A DNA stretch of 64,000 nt from Paraburkholderia sp. SOS3 (GCF_001922345.1 NZ_CP018811.1:3534001-3598000); one strand, 5' to 3'; counted from the stretch's first letter, positions 9,763 through 19,883 are shown. Notes: generated from the letters alone by a model not told the origin. Numbers and translations are program-made.

Positions 9763-10024
9763 CGGGCCGTCGCGCGACGTGCCGCCCGCGCCGGACAAGC
9801 GGGCGCGGCGGGCGTTTGCCGGTCGCCGGTCGCCGGCCGCGCTGTCACGGCGGCGCCGCGATGCGAGCCCCGCCGACGGCGCCGCCGCGGCCCGCGGCCC
9901 GCGCATGGCCGCGCATGGCCGCCCCGCGGATCGGCAGGCGTCACGGTGTTCGCGCTAGAATCGCGGCACCTGTCCCGGTCGCACATCAGGCTTCCTGCCG
10001 GGATCCACGCAACGCTACCGACCT

Positions 10025-10531
10025 ATGTACAACGACAACGCCCTGCTGCGCCGCGAGCGCAACCTGTTGGTCCTGCTTGCCCTGATCTGCGTCGCGCTGG
10101 TGGGCGGCGCACTGTATCTGCAGTTCGTCGAGCATCAGGACCCGTGCCCGCTGTGCATCATCCAGCGCTATTTCTATCTGCTGATTGCGATCTTCGCATT
10201 CCTCGGCGCACGGCTGCGCGGCTGGCGCGGCGTGCGTCTGCTCGAAGTGCTCGCGCTGCTGTCGGCCGCCGGCGGTATCGTGACGGCCGCCCGGCACGTC
10301 TATATCCAGGCGCATCCGGGCTTCAGCTGCGGGTTCGATGCGCTGCAGCCGATCGTCGATGGCTTGCCGCCCGCGCGCTGGCTGCCGTCGGTCTTCAAGG
10401 TCGCGGGCCTGTGCGAAACGCCGTATCCGCCGATCCTCGGCATTTCACTGCCCGGCTGGTCGCTGATCGGGTTCGTGCTGGCATTCCTCGCGCTTGCCAT
10501 CAGTCTGTGGCGCCACCGGCGCGCCGGGTGA
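10025..10531 (+). CDS. dsbB: Disulfide bond formation protein B
   Basis: This 168-residue inner-membrane quinone reductase re-oxidises DsbA. Four hydrophobic helices are visible. The first periplasmic loop carries the redox pair Cys41-Pro-Leu-Cys44 ([13 protein letters not shown]), and the second periplasmic loop carries Cys102 (FSCGFDA) and Cys130 (GLCETPYPP), the full set of four essential cysteines. Length and spacing match the family. The conserved Arg after the first cysteine pair (R48) is present. It is monocistronic. Confidence 0.93.
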   Translation: MYNDNALLRRERNLLVLLALICVALVGGALYLQFVEHQDPCPLCIIQRYFYLLIAIFAFLGARLRGWRGVRLLEVLALLSAAGGIVTAARHVYIQAHPGFSCGFDALQPIVDGLPPARWLPSVFKVAGLCETPYPPILGISLPGWSLIGFVLAFLALAISLWRHRRAG

Positions 10532-10899
10532 AATGCGCCCCCCGGCACCGCCGGCCCGGGCAGTCGTCTCTTTCCGATGCGCGAACACGCCCGTGTTCGC
10601 GTAAACACCTGGCCGTGCGCCTCGCCGGCGCCGCGCGCCGCCGGCCTTTCGCATACTGGCCGGACAGCCTTGCGCAGCACGGCTTCCGGCGGTTTCCCGC
10701 CGGTTCTCGCGCACGCTCGAGGGAACCATGACCGGGCACGCATGGCCGCACATGAATAGCCTTCATCACCGTCGAGGAATATTTTCGAGACGAGGTGGTG
10801 CTATCTTCGCAACAAGGATGGCGATCTACGTGCGCGAGCCCGGCCAATGCGGGCCCATGCGTAACGCGCGCCCGGTCCGCAATGTCTTTCGGATTTGCC
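10532..10899. other. Intergenic region before the purine cluster, with a palindrome
   Basis: There is no gene in these ~370 bases. At 10580-10601 lies a perfect inverted repeat with 9-base arms (CGCGAACAC and its complement) around GCCC, without a T run. It may be a weak terminator for dsbB or an operator for the xdh genes. No convincing -35/-10 pair was found. Confidence 0.5.
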
Positions 10900-12435
10900 A
10901 TGACAAAGCACACCATCCGCTTCTACCGCCAGGGCGCCGTGCACGAGGTGCGCGACGTGCCCCCGACACGCACGGTGCTTCAGCATCTGCGTGAGGATCT
11001 GCGCTGCACCGGCACGAAAGAAGGCTGCGCCGAAGGAGACTGCGGCGCATGCACGGTCGTGATCGGCGAACGCGGCGCGCATGGCGCGCTCGAGCTGAAG
11101 GCCGTCAACGCGTGCATCCAGTTGCTGCCGACGCTCGACGGCCGCGCGCTGTTCACCGTCGAAGACCTGCGCGCCGCCGACGGCGCGCTGCACCCGGTCC
11201 AGCAGGCCCTGCTCGACTGTCACGGCTCGCAATGCGGCTTCTGCACGCCGGGCTTCGTGATGTCGATGTGGGCGCTCTACGAGAACCAGCCGGCCGATGC
11301 AGGCTTGCCGACGCGCGAGGCGATCAGCGCGGCGCTCTCGGGCAACCTGTGCCGCTGCACCGGCTACCGGCCGATCGTCGAAGCGACGCAAAAGATGTTC
11401 GACTATCCGCGCGTCGCGCTCGACCGCGCCGCGCTCACGCGCGCGCTCGAGTCGATCCAACGCGACGGGACCTTCGAATACTCGGGCCCCGACGCGCGCG
11501 GCGCCGGCTTCGGCACGCCGACGTTCTACGCGCCGCTGAGCGTCGCTGCGTTCGCCGAACTGCGCGCGCGGCATCCGCACGCGCGCATCGTCGCGGGCAG
11601 CACCGACGTCGGCTTATGGGTGACCAAGCAGTTTCGCGATCTCGGCGATCTGCTGTTCATCGGCAACGTCGCCGCGCTGAAGACGATCGAACGCGATGCG
11701 CAAACGCTGACGATCGGCGCCGCCGCGTCGCTCGAAACGGCTTATGCGGCGCTGGCCGTCGATTATCCGGAACTCGCGGAACTGTGGGCGCGCTTCGCGT
11801 CGTTGCCGATCCGCAATGCCGGCACGCTTGGCGGCAACGTCGCGAACGGGTCGCCGATTGGCGATTCGATGCCCGCGCTGCTCGCACTCGATGCGCAGGT
11901 CGTCTTGCAGCGCGAGTCGAATATTCGAACGTTACCGCTCGACACGTTCTATACCGGTTACCAGAAGACGGCGCTCGAAGCGGGCGAATTCGTCGCGGCG
12001 ATCCGCGTACCGCGCCCTGCGACCGATCTGCGCTTTCGCACCTACAAGGTGTCGAAGCGCTACGACCAGGATATTTCCGCGGTATGCGGCGCCTTCGCGC
12101 TGCACATCGCGGATGGCGTGGTCGCGCAGGCGCGCATCGCGTTCGGCGGCATGGCCGCGACGCCGCAGCGCGCGCGGCACGCCGAGGCCGCGCTGACCGG
12201 CGCCGCGTGGGACGAAGCGGCCGCGCACCGCGCGATGGATGCGCTTGCCGCCGACTACGAGCCGCTCACCGATATGCGCGCATCGAGCGGCTACCGCCTC
12301 AAGGTCGCACGCAATTCGTTGTGGCGCTTCCATCTGGAGACGCGCGACGATGCACCGCTGCCGCTCGTCGACGTCAGTGCGTTCGCATACGGCGCACAGT
12401 TCGACGCAAACGCGGCGACGAAGGAGGTTCTGTAA
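10900..12435 (+). CDS. xdhA: Xanthine dehydrogenase small subunit (FeS/FAD)
   Basis: This 511-residue subunit carries the two [2Fe-2S] clusters and FAD of bacterial xanthine dehydrogenase. Cluster ligands are seen at Cys43, Cys48 and Cys51 (EGCAEGDCGACTVV, with a later Cys such as Cys72) and at Cys112, Cys115, Cys151 and Cys153 (QCGFCTPGF and LCRCTGYR). The FAD domain (about residues 190-390) contains IVAGSTDVGLWVTKQ and the NAGTLGGNVANGSPIGD loop; a CO-dehydrogenase flavoprotein C-terminal domain follows. The enzyme oxidises hypoxanthine and xanthine to urate with NAD. ATG 10900 fits the family; an upstream in-frame ATG at 10882 would add six residues. It abuts xdhB. Confidence 0.93.
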   Translation: MTKHTIRFYRQGAVHEVRDVPPTRTVLQHLREDLRCTGTKEGCAEGDCGACTVVIGERGAHGALELKAVNACIQLLPTLDGRALFTVEDLRAADGALHPVQQALLDCHGSQCGFCTPGFVMSMWALYENQPADAGLPTREAISAALSGNLCRCTGYRPIVEATQKMFDYPRVALDRAALTRALESIQRDGTFEYSGPDARGAGFGTPTFYAPLSVAAFAELRARHPHARIVAGSTDVGLWVTKQFRDLGDLLFIGNVAALKTIERDAQTLTIGAAASLETAYAALAVDYPELAELWARFASLPIRNAGTLGGNVANGSPIGDSMPALLALDAQVVLQRESNIRTLPLDTFYTGYQKTALEAGEFVAAIRVPRPATDLRFRTYKVSKRYDQDISAVCGAFALHIADGVVAQARIAFGGMAATPQRARHAEAALTGAAWDEAAAHRAMDALAADYEPLTDMRASSGYRLKVARNSLWRFHLETRDDAPLPLVDVSAFAYGAQFDANAATKEVL

Positions 12436-14883
12436 ATGGACCAGGCCACGCGCGCCCCCGCCACCGGCGAAACCGCGATCGGCGTTGCGCTGCCGCATGA
12501 ATCGGCCGCGCTGCACGTCAGCGGCGAAGCGACTTACACCGACGACATTCCCGAACTGAACGGCACCTTGCACGCGGCACTCGGCCTGTCGCGCCATGCG
12601 CATGCGCGCATCGTGTCGCTCGATCTCGAGGCCGTGAAAAACGCGCCCGGCGTCGTCGCCGTGCTCACCGCCGACGACATTCCCGGCGAAAACAACTGCG
12701 GCCCCGTCGTCCACGACGACCCGATCCTCGCCGACGGCGAAGTGCTGTACCTCGGCCAGCCGGTCTTCGTCGTGATCGCGACGAGCCACGACCTCGCGCG
12801 CCGCGCGGCCGCGCTCGCGAAAAGCGACGATGTCGTGCGCTACGAACCGCTCGAAGCGATCCTGACGGCTGCGCAAGCGAAGGCGAAAAAGCAGTTCGTG
12901 CTGCCGCCGCTGCATCTGAAGCGCGGCGCGCCCGCCGAAAAAATCGCGGCCGCGCCGCACCGGCTCACAGGCACATTCGAAGTCGGCGGCCAGGAACAGT
13001 TCTATCTCGAAGGACAGATCGCGTACGCGCTGCCGAAAGAGATGGACGGCATGCACGTCTACAGCTCGACGCAGCATCCGACCGAAATGCAGCTCGTGGT
13101 CGCGCATATGCTCGGCTGGCCCGCGCATAGCGTGGTCTGCGAATGCCGGCGCATGGGCGGCGGCTTCGGCGGCAAGGAATCGCAATCGGCGATTTTCGCG
13201 TGCATCGCGGCGCTCGCCGCGCATCGGCTGCGCCGCCCGGTCAAGCTGCGCGCCGACCGCGACGACGACTTCATGATCACCGGCAAGCGCCACGACGCGG
13301 TCTACGAATACGAAGCCGGCTTCGACGATCAGGGCCGCATCCTCGGCGCGCGCGTCGATATCGCGCTGCGCGCGGGCTTTTCGGCGGACCTCTCGGGCGC
13401 CGTTGCGACACGCGCGCTGTGCCACTTCGATAACGCGTACTACCTGTCCGACGTCGAAATCGTCTCGTTGGCCTGCAGGACCAACACGCAGTCGAACACC
13501 GCGTTTCGCGGCTTTGGCGGGCCGCAAGGCGCGCTCGTGATGGAAGTGCTGCTCGACGATATCGCGCGCCGGCTCGGGCTCGATCCGCTCGACGTGCGCC
13601 GCGCGAATTTCTACGGCATCGGCGAGCGCGACGTGACGCCGTACGGACAGCACGTCGAAGACAATATCGTCGAGCCGCTCGTCGACGAACTCGTCGCCTC
13701 GAGCGGCTACCGCGCGCGGCGCGCCGCGCTCGCCGAACTGAATGCGCGCAGCCCGGTGCTCAAGCGCGGCATCGCGCTGACGCCGGTCAAGTTCGGTATT
13801 TCGTTTAACGTGCCGTTCCTCAATCAGGCCGGCGCGCTCGTGCATGTCTACAAGGACGGCTCGGTGCTCGTCAATCACGGCGGCACCGAAATGGGCCAGG
13901 GGCTCAACACGAAAGTGGCGCAGGTGGTGGCCAACGAGTTCGGCCTGCCGCTGTCGCAGGTGCGCGTGAGCGCGACCGATACGTCGAAGGTCGCGAATAC
14001 CTCGGCGACTGCCGCGTCGACCGGCAGCGATATCAACGGCAAGGCCGCCGAAGATGCGGCACGCAAGATACGCGAACGACTCGCCGCAGTCGCCGCGAAA
14101 CTGCTGGGTGGCGATGCGCAAAGCGTGAGGTTCGCGCGCGGTCACGTCGACGCGAACGGCGCCTCGATGCCGTTCGCGCAGCTCGTCAACGCGGCGTACC
14201 TCGCACGCGTGCAGCTGTGGTCCGACGGTTTCTACGCGACGCCGAAAGTACACTGGGATGCAAAGACGCTGACCGGCCATCCGTTCTACTACTTCGCGTA
14301 CGGCGCGGCGGTGTCGGAGGTGGTAATCGACACGCTGACCGGCGAATGGAAGCTGCTGCGTGCGGACCTGCTGCATGATGCGGGCCGCTCGATCAATCCC
14401 GCGATCGATATCGGCCAGATCGAAGGCGGTTTTATTCAGGGCATGGGCTGGCTCACGACCGAAGAGCTCTGGTGGAATCGCGACGGACGCCTGATGACAC
14501 ACGCGCCATCGACGTACAAGATTCCGGCGCTCAGCGATACGCCCGCTGCCCTCAACGTGCGACTCTACCGAAACGAGAACGCGGAACCGACGATATTCCG
14601 TTCGAAGGCGGTCGGCGAGCCACCGTTATTGCTGTCGTTTTCGGTGCTGCTTGCGATTCGCGATGCGATTGCCGCGGCGGCCGGCGCCGCGCACGGCGAG
14701 ACACGCGAAGCCCCGCCGCTGCGCGCGCCCGCGACGCCCGAAGCGATCCTCGATGCGCTCGACGCAATGCATGTGGACGCAACGAACGCGGCGCGCCAGA
14801 GTCGAAACAGCGAACCGGCAGTGACGAAATCGCCCGTTGCACGAGCGGCCGCAACCGCACGAACCGGGACCCCGGATCGATAG
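12436..14883 (+). CDS. xdhB: Xanthine dehydrogenase large, molybdopterin-binding subunit
   Basis: This 815-residue catalytic subunit binds the molybdenum cofactor. Family motifs in order are QEQFYLEGQIAYA, CRRMGGGFGGKESQS, TAFRGFGGPQGALVMEVLLDDIARRLG, GTEMGQGLNTKVAQVVANE and the active-site Glu in KAVGEPPLLL. ATG follows the xdhA stop codon directly, and GGAGG sits eight bases upstream inside xdhA, so the two subunits are translationally coupled. Its C-terminal ~35 residues after the conserved core are low complexity. It acts in the cytoplasm as an (AB)2 heterotetramer with XdhA. Confidence 0.94.
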   Translation: MDQATRAPATGETAIGVALPHESAALHVSGEATYTDDIPELNGTLHAALGLSRHAHARIVSLDLEAVKNAPGVVAVLTADDIPGENNCGPVVHDDPILADGEVLYLGQPVFVVIATSHDLARRAAALAKSDDVVRYEPLEAILTAAQAKAKKQFVLPPLHLKRGAPAEKIAAAPHRLTGTFEVGGQEQFYLEGQIAYALPKEMDGMHVYSSTQHPTEMQLVVAHMLGWPAHSVVCECRRMGGGFGGKESQSAIFACIAALAAHRLRRPVKLRADRDDDFMITGKRHDAVYEYEAGFDDQGRILGARVDIALRAGFSADLSGAVATRALCHFDNAYYLSDVEIVSLACRTNTQSNTAFRGFGGPQGALVMEVLLDDIARRLGLDPLDVRRANFYGIGERDVTPYGQHVEDNIVEPLVDELVASSGYRARRAALAELNARSPVLKRGIALTPVKFGISFNVPFLNQAGALVHVYKDGSVLVNHGGTEMGQGLNTKVAQVVANEFGLPLSQVRVSATDTSKVANTSATAASTGSDINGKAAEDAARKIRERLAAVAAKLLGGDAQSVRFARGHVDANGASMPFAQLVNAAYLARVQLWSDGFYATPKVHWDAKTLTGHPFYYFAYGAAVSEVVIDTLTGEWKLLRADLLHDAGRSINPAIDIGQIEGGFIQGMGWLTTEELWWNRDGRLMTHAPSTYKIPALSDTPAALNVRLYRNENAEPTIFRSKAVGEPPLLLSFSVLLAIRDAIAAAAGAAHGETREAPPLRAPATPEAILDALDAMHVDATNAARQSRNSEPAVTKSPVARAAATARTGTPDR

Positions 14884-15078
14884 CGCCGTGTAACCGCGTC
14901 GTTGCGATACGGATCGTCGCGGGCGCCGCGACCCGAATTGCAACGCACCGATTGCAACGTGCAGCGCAACAGACATTGCGGCACCCGAAGCATCATGCGC
15001 CACGCGCCGCGAGCGTGCAGCGCACCGATCAACCGGGCCGCGGCCACACCGCCGCGGCCTCGCATGGAGAACAGCCGA

Positions 15079-16092
15079 ATGCATGCGTGGCTAACCGACC
15101 TGCAGCACCTGCTCGCGCACGGCGACGCCGTCGTGCTCGTCACGGTCGCACGCGCCGAAGGCTCGGCGCCGCGCGAAGCCGGCACGAAGATGATCGTCAC
15201 GCGCGAAGCGGCAAGACACACGATCGGCGGCGGGCATCTCGAATGGAAGGCGATCGAGACCGCGCGCCAGGTGCTGCGCGACGGCATGCGCACGCCGAAT
15301 ACACGGCGCCTCGAACGCTTCGCGCTCGGCCCGAGCCTCGGGCAATGCTGCGGCGGCGCGGTCGTGCTCGCTTTCGAGCGGCTCGACGTCGGCGATCTCG
15401 GCTGGGTCACGTCGCTTGCGAAACGGATCGCGGCGGGCCAGTCGACGGTGCGCAGCGTGTCGTTCGGCCCCGCACGCGATGCAGTCATGCTGTCGGACCC
15501 CGAGCCCGGCGTCGAAAGCGCCGATTGCCTGCTGTGGGACGGCGCGGGCTTCGACGACAGCGGCGCGCTGCTGACCGAAACCATCGCGCCGCGCGACTTC
15601 GCAGTCGTGCTGTTCGGCGCCGGCCACGTCGGCGCCGCGCTCGTGCGCGTGCTCGGCACGCTGCCGTGCCACGTGCGCTGGGTCGACGAACGCGACGCGC
15701 AATTCCCGCCGCCCGACACGCTGCAGGCCGACAACGTGACGATCGACGCGAACGACGCCCCCGACGAAGCCGTCGATCATGCCGCGCCGAACACCTACTT
15801 CATCGTGATGACGCACGACCATCAGCGCGATCTCGCGCTCGCCGAGCGCATTTTGCGGCGCGGCGACTTCGCGTTCTTCGGCATGATCGGCTCGCATTCG
15901 AAGCGCAAGCAGTTCGAACACCGGCTTGCCGCGCGCGGACTCGATCCTGCGCGCATTGCACGCATGCAGTGCCCGCTCGGCGTAGAAGGCATCGACGACA
16001 AGTCGCCGGAAATCATCGCGATTTCGGCCGCGGCGCAGGTGCTGCGCGCGGTCGAAGCGAACGCGCACGCCGCATCCGCGCAGACTGCGTGA
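15079..16092 (+). CDS. xdhC: Xanthine dehydrogenase accessory protein XdhC
   Basis: This 337-residue protein of the XdhC/CoxI family binds the molybdenum cofactor, has it sulfurated and inserts it into the XdhB subunit. Conserved blocks are GSAPREAGTKMIVT, TIGGGHLEWKAIE, GQCCGGAVVLAFE, the Rossmann-like VVLFGAGHVGAALVRVLG, and FFGMIGSHSKRKQFE. ATG 15079 is chosen because GGAG lies nine bases upstream; the longer open frame reaches back to 14902 without a start that fits the family. It follows xdhB after 195 non-coding bases on the same strand, as usual for xdhABC. Confidence 0.93.
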   Translation: MHAWLTDLQHLLAHGDAVVLVTVARAEGSAPREAGTKMIVTREAARHTIGGGHLEWKAIETARQVLRDGMRTPNTRRLERFALGPSLGQCCGGAVVLAFERLDVGDLGWVTSLAKRIAAGQSTVRSVSFGPARDAVMLSDPEPGVESADCLLWDGAGFDDSGALLTETIAPRDFAVVLFGAGHVGAALVRVLGTLPCHVRWVDERDAQFPPPDTLQADNVTIDANDAPDEAVDHAAPNTYFIVMTHDHQRDLALAERILRRGDFAFFGMIGSHSKRKQFEHRLAARGLDPARIARMQCPLGVEGIDDKSPEIIAISAAAQVLRAVEANAHAASAQTA

Positions 16093-16170
16093 CCGGCACG
16101 CAGCACGGCACAAAGCACGGCAGCGAAGCACGGCATCAAACCAACCAGAAACCCACGAAGGGCCGCCCCT

Positions 16171-17220
16171 ATGACGACAACCACCACCCCACGCACCGCG
16201 CTCGCCGAAAAGGTTGCACGCGCACCGAAAGCGGAATTGCACATCCATATCGAAGGATCGCTCGAGCCTGAACTGATTTTCCGGCTCGCGCAACGCAACG
16301 GCGTGAAGCTCGCTTACGAATCGATCGATGCGTTGCGCGCCGCGTACGCCTTCACCGACCTGCAGTCGTTTCTCGACATCTACTACGCCGGCGCGAGCGT
16401 GCTGTTGAAGGAAGAAGACTTCTACGACATGACGATGGCCTATGTGGAGCGCGCGCTCGCCGATCATGTCGTGCACGCCGAGATTTTTTTCGACCCGCAG
16501 ACGCACACCGAACGCGGCGTGCCGATCGCGACCGTCGTGGCCGGCATCGAACGCGCGCTCGCAAACGCCGAACGCCGCGGCATGTCGAGCAAGCTGATTC
16601 TGTGCTTCCTGCGCCACCTGTCCGAAGACGAGGCGCTCGCCACCTTCGACGCCGCGCTGCCGCTGTTCGATCAGTACGCGCACCGGCTCATCGGCGTCGG
16701 GCTCGATTCTTCCGAGCGCGGCCATCCGCCGTCGAAGTTCGAGCGCGTGTTCGCGAAGGCTCGCGCCAAAGGACTCAAGCTCGTCGCGCATGCGGGCGAA
16801 GAAGGACCGCCGTCGTACATCTACGAAGCGCTCGATCTGTTGAAAGTCGATCGCGTCGATCACGGCGTGCGCTCCATCGAAGACCCGGCGCTCGTCGCGC
16901 GCCTCGCGGATGCGCGCGTCGCGCTGACGGTGTGCCCGCTGTCGAACCTCAAGCTCTGCGTATTCGACGATCTGACGAAGCACACGCTCAAGGATCTGCT
17001 CGATCACGGCGTCGCCGTGACCGTGAATTCGGACGACCCCGCTTACTTCGGCGGCTATGTGAACGAGAACTACCGCGCGACGATCGAGGCGCTCAAGCTC
17101 ACCGACGACGAGGTCTATACGATTATCCGCAACGGCTTCGACGCATCGTTCGTCACACCGGGCGAGCGCGACGCGCTGATCGCGCAACTCGATGCGCACT
17201 GGCACGCGGCCGCGCACTGA
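16171..17220 (+). CDS. add: Adenosine deaminase family enzyme, probably adenine deaminase
   Basis: This 349-residue TIM-barrel deaminase has metal-ligand motifs [24 protein letters not shown], the catalytic HGVRSIED and [11 protein letters not shown]. The blocks [34 protein letters not shown] and [13 protein letters not shown] are those I recall for the bacterial/fungal adenine deaminases of this superfamily (Pseudomonas PA0148 type), not for true adenosine deaminases. It therefore probably converts adenine to hypoxanthine, which the adjacent xanthine dehydrogenase oxidises. Automatic annotation would call it add. It lies between xdhC and guaD on the same strand. Confidence 0.85.
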   Translation: MTTTTTPRTALAEKVARAPKAELHIHIEGSLEPELIFRLAQRNGVKLAYESIDALRAAYAFTDLQSFLDIYYAGASVLLKEEDFYDMTMAYVERALADHVVHAEIFFDPQTHTERGVPIATVVAGIERALANAERRGMSSKLILCFLRHLSEDEALATFDAALPLFDQYAHRLIGVGLDSSERGHPPSKFERVFAKARAKGLKLVAHAGEEGPPSYIYEALDLLKVDRVDHGVRSIEDPALVARLADARVALTVCPLSNLKLCVFDDLTKHTLKDLLDHGVAVTVNSDDPAYFGGYVNENYRATIEALKLTDDEVYTIIRNGFDASFVTPGERDALIAQLDAHWHAAAH

Positions 17221-17270
17221 ACGCGCCGCATGGCATCGATCCCACAATACAGACGGAGACAAGTCCTGTC

Positions 17271-18608
17271 ATGACTCAATCGGCTTTTCGCGCACAACTG
17301 CTGACGTTCAACGGCGATCCCGCGCAATCGTCCAATGCAGCGGTCTTCGATGAAGACGGCCTGCTGATCGTCGAAGACGGCCACGTGGTCGCGGCGGGCG
17401 CGTATGCGGCGACGGCGCCGCAACTCGCGCCCGGCACGCCCGTGCAAGAGATGCGCGACAAGCTGATCGTGCCGGGCTTTATCGACACGCACATTCACTA
17501 TCCGCAAACGGACATGATCGCCTCGCCGGCGCCGGGGCTGCTGCCGTGGCTCGACAGCTACACGTTTCCGACCGAGCGCGGTTTCAAAGACCCGGCGGTC
17601 GCACGCGATACCGCGCGCTTTTTCGTCGACGAACTGCTCGCGTGCGGCACGACGACCGCGCTCGTCTACTGCACGGTGCACAAGGAGTCGGCCGACGCGC
17701 TTTTTGAGGAAAGCCATGCGCGCAATCTGCGGATGGCGGCCGGCAAGGTGCTGATGGACCGCCACTGCCCCGGGTTTTTGCGCGACACCGCGCAATCGGG
17801 CTACGACGGCAGCGCGGAACTGATCGGCCGCTGGCATAACAAAGGCCGCCAGATGTACGCGCTCACGCCGCGTTTCGCGCCGACCTCGACTGACGAACAG
17901 ATGCGCGCGTGCGGCGAACTCGCGCGCCGGCATCCGGACGTGTTCATTCAAAGCCACGTCGCGGAGAACACCGACGAAGTGAAGTGGGTCGCCGAGCTGT
18001 TTCCCGGGCATCGCAGCTATCTCGACGTGTACGACCACTACGGGCTGCTGCGTCGCCGCGCGGTATACGGCCACTGCATCTACCTCGACGAAGCGGACCG
18101 CAAACGGATGGCCGCAACCGGCGCGATCGCGGCGCACTGCCCGACGTCGAACCTGTTTCTCGGCAGCGGCCTGTTCGATTTCGCGCAGGCCGACGCCGCC
18201 GGCATGCCGCTTACGCTTGCGACCGACGTCGGCGGCGGCACCTCGTTTTCGATGCTGCAAACGATGAACGAAGCGCACAAGGTTGCCGCCCTGTCGGGCT
18301 ACTACCTGAGCGCCACGCGCATGTTCTGGCTCGCGACCGCGGGCGCTGCAGAAGCGCTCGATCTCGCGGGCCAGGTCGGCACGCTCAAGCCGCGCACCGA
18401 AGCGGATTTCGTCGTGCTCGACCCGCAAGCGACGCCGCTGCTCGCACGCCGCACGTCGCGCAGCAACACGCTCGAAGAACTGCTGTTCGCGTTCGCGCTG
18501 CTCGGCGACGATCGCGCGGTGGCCGAAACCTATGCGGCGGGGCAACGCGTGCATCGGCGCGGCGCCCCACGCGAGCATGCGGTGAGGAAAACGAAGATCG
18601 CCGCGTAA
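17271..18608 (+). CDS. guaD: Guanine deaminase
   Basis: This 445-residue amidohydrolase converts guanine to xanthine and ammonia. Zinc-site motifs are PGFIDTHIHYPQTDM, then His in QSHVAENTDEV, YGHCIYLDE and the Asp in LATDVGGGTSFSML. The segment LLPWLDSYTFPTER and the SNLFLGSGLFD loop are typical of GuaD. ATG 17271 has GGAG about 13 bases upstream and gives the family's length. It is the last gene of the purine block (xdhABC, deaminase, guaD); its product feeds the xanthine dehydrogenase encoded upstream. Confidence 0.93.
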   Translation: MTQSAFRAQLLTFNGDPAQSSNAAVFDEDGLLIVEDGHVVAAGAYAATAPQLAPGTPVQEMRDKLIVPGFIDTHIHYPQTDMIASPAPGLLPWLDSYTFPTERGFKDPAVARDTARFFVDELLACGTTTALVYCTVHKESADALFEESHARNLRMAAGKVLMDRHCPGFLRDTAQSGYDGSAELIGRWHNKGRQMYALTPRFAPTSTDEQMRACGELARRHPDVFIQSHVAENTDEVKWVAELFPGHRSYLDVYDHYGLLRRRAVYGHCIYLDEADRKRMAATGAIAAHCPTSNLFLGSGLFDFAQADAAGMPLTLATDVGGGTSFSMLQTMNEAHKVAALSGYYLSATRMFWLATAGAAEALDLAGQVGTLKPRTEADFVVLDPQATPLLARRTSRSNTLEELLFAFALLGDDRAVAETYAAGQRVHRRGAPREHAVRKTKIAA

Positions 18609-18632
18609 GCGGCGAGCCGCAACGCGGTGGCG

Positions 18633-19883
18633 CTAGCTCGCCATCGCGAGCACCGTCTGATGCAAGGTGTAGAGGCGCCGCACCGGGTCGGCAACATACG
18701 GGTTCGATTCGTCCCACGCATATCCGGCCAGCACCGCGCTGATCATGCGGCGGATCGACGGCGTCTGGTCTTCATAAAAGACGATGTCCTGCAGTTCACC
18801 CGTATACCAGCGCTCGACGAATGCACGGAACGTATCGATGCCTTTGCGCAACGGCCGGTCGTAGGCATCGTGCCAGTCGACCGTTGCGCCGTTCAGTTGC
18901 CGCACGAGCGTATGAACCGCGAGATGCGCCGAGCGCATCGCGATCGTCACACCCGATGAGAACACCGGGTCGAGGAACTCGCCCGCGTTGCCAAGCAGCG
19001 CATAGCCGGGGCCGTGCAGGCGTTCGACATTCGCCGCATAGCCGCCGATGCGGCGCACCGGCATCAGGAACGGCGCATCGCCGATCAACGCGGCGAGCGT
19101 CGGTTCCGCGCGCACGAGCGCGCGCAGCCGCGCGTCGCGCTCCGCCTCCGGCACATCGAGAAAACTCGCCTCGGCTACACAGCCAACCGAGACACGTGCG
19201 CCCGCGAGCGGAATCATCCAGTACCAGACATTGCGATGCTCGGGATGCACGGCGACGACAATCTTGTTGCGATCGTAGGTGCCGGGCGGATTCAGATCGC
19301 GTGCATGCGTGAAGATCGCAGCGCGCGTCGGCATACGCGTCGGCGCTTCGAGATTCAGAAGACGCGGCAGGACGCGCCCGAAACCGCTTGCGTCGAGCAC
19401 AAAGCGCGCGGATACGCGATAGGCATGGCCCGCTTCATCGCTGACCTCAAGCACCGGTGCATCGCCGGTCTGCATGGCCAGCACGGTATGGCCGAAACGC
19501 ACCTCGGCGCCCTGCCCGATCGCGCAGCGGATCAGAATATCGTCGAAAATCGCGCGTTCGACCTGATAGGTCGTGCCCCAGCCAGCCGTATGCTTATCGC
19601 GGAAATCGAACGCCGAGACGCGTTCGCCACGCACGAACTGCGCGCCGTTCTTGAACTGGAAGCCGGCTTCGACCACGGCTTGCAGCATGCCCGCCTCTTC
19701 GAGATACGCCATGCTTTGCGGCAGCAGGCTTTCACCGATCGAAAAGCGCGGGAAGTGCTCGCGCTCGAGCACGAGCACCGCATGACCCGCACGCCGCAGC
19801 AACGCAGCGGCGAGCGCCCCTGAAGGACCGGCGCCAATGATTGCGACGTCGGTGACGACTTCGTTTGTATTCCCGATATTCAT
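18633..19883 (-). CDS. FAD-dependent oxidoreductase related to flavin-dependent phenol/tryptophan halogenases (APE tailoring)
   Basis: This 416-residue flavoprotein has an N-terminal FAD motif GAGPSG (residues 17-22) and the FPRFSIGESLLP block of the halogenase/geranylgeranyl-reductase superfamily. It also carries the halogenase signature WxWxIP as WYWMIP (residues 220-225), and a lysine, Lys78 in FQFKNGAQF, at the place of the catalytic lysine that forms the haloamine. Relatives in flexirubin and xanthomonadin clusters sit beside aryl polyene genes, and those pigments are halogenated on the aryl head. Halogenation here is an inference; the same fold also serves as a plain oxidoreductase. It is divergent from the methyltransferase, 130 bases away. 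Confidence 0.8.
   Translation of the reverse strand: MNIGNTNEVVTDVAIIGAGPSGALAAALLRRAGHAVLVLEREHFPRFSIGESLLPQSMAYLEEAGMLQAVVEAGFQFKNGAQFVRGERVSAFDFRDKHTAGWGTTYQVERAIFDDILIRCAIGQGAEVRFGHTVLAMQTGDAPVLEVSDEAGHAYRVSARFVLDASGFGRVLPRLLNLEAPTRMPTRAAIFTHARDLNPPGTYDRNKIVVAVHPEHRNVWYWMIPLAGARVSVGCVAEASFLDVPEAERDARLRALVRAEPTLAALIGDAPFLMPVRRIGGYAANVERLHGPGYALLGNAGEFLDPVFSSGVTIAMRSAHLAVHTLVRQLNGATVDWHDAYDRPLRKGIDTFRAFVERWYTGELQDIVFYEDQTPSIRRMISAVLAGYAWDESNPYVADPVRRLYTLHQTVLAMAS

Noticed and set aside
11932..14502. 856-residue minus-strand open frame opposite xdhA/xdhB
   Set aside because: Antisense shadow; composition dominated by Arg, Ala and Val with no coherent domain.
15091..17262. 723-residue minus-strand frame opposite xdhC and the deaminase
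   Set aside because: Covers two genes with full motif sets on the other strand.
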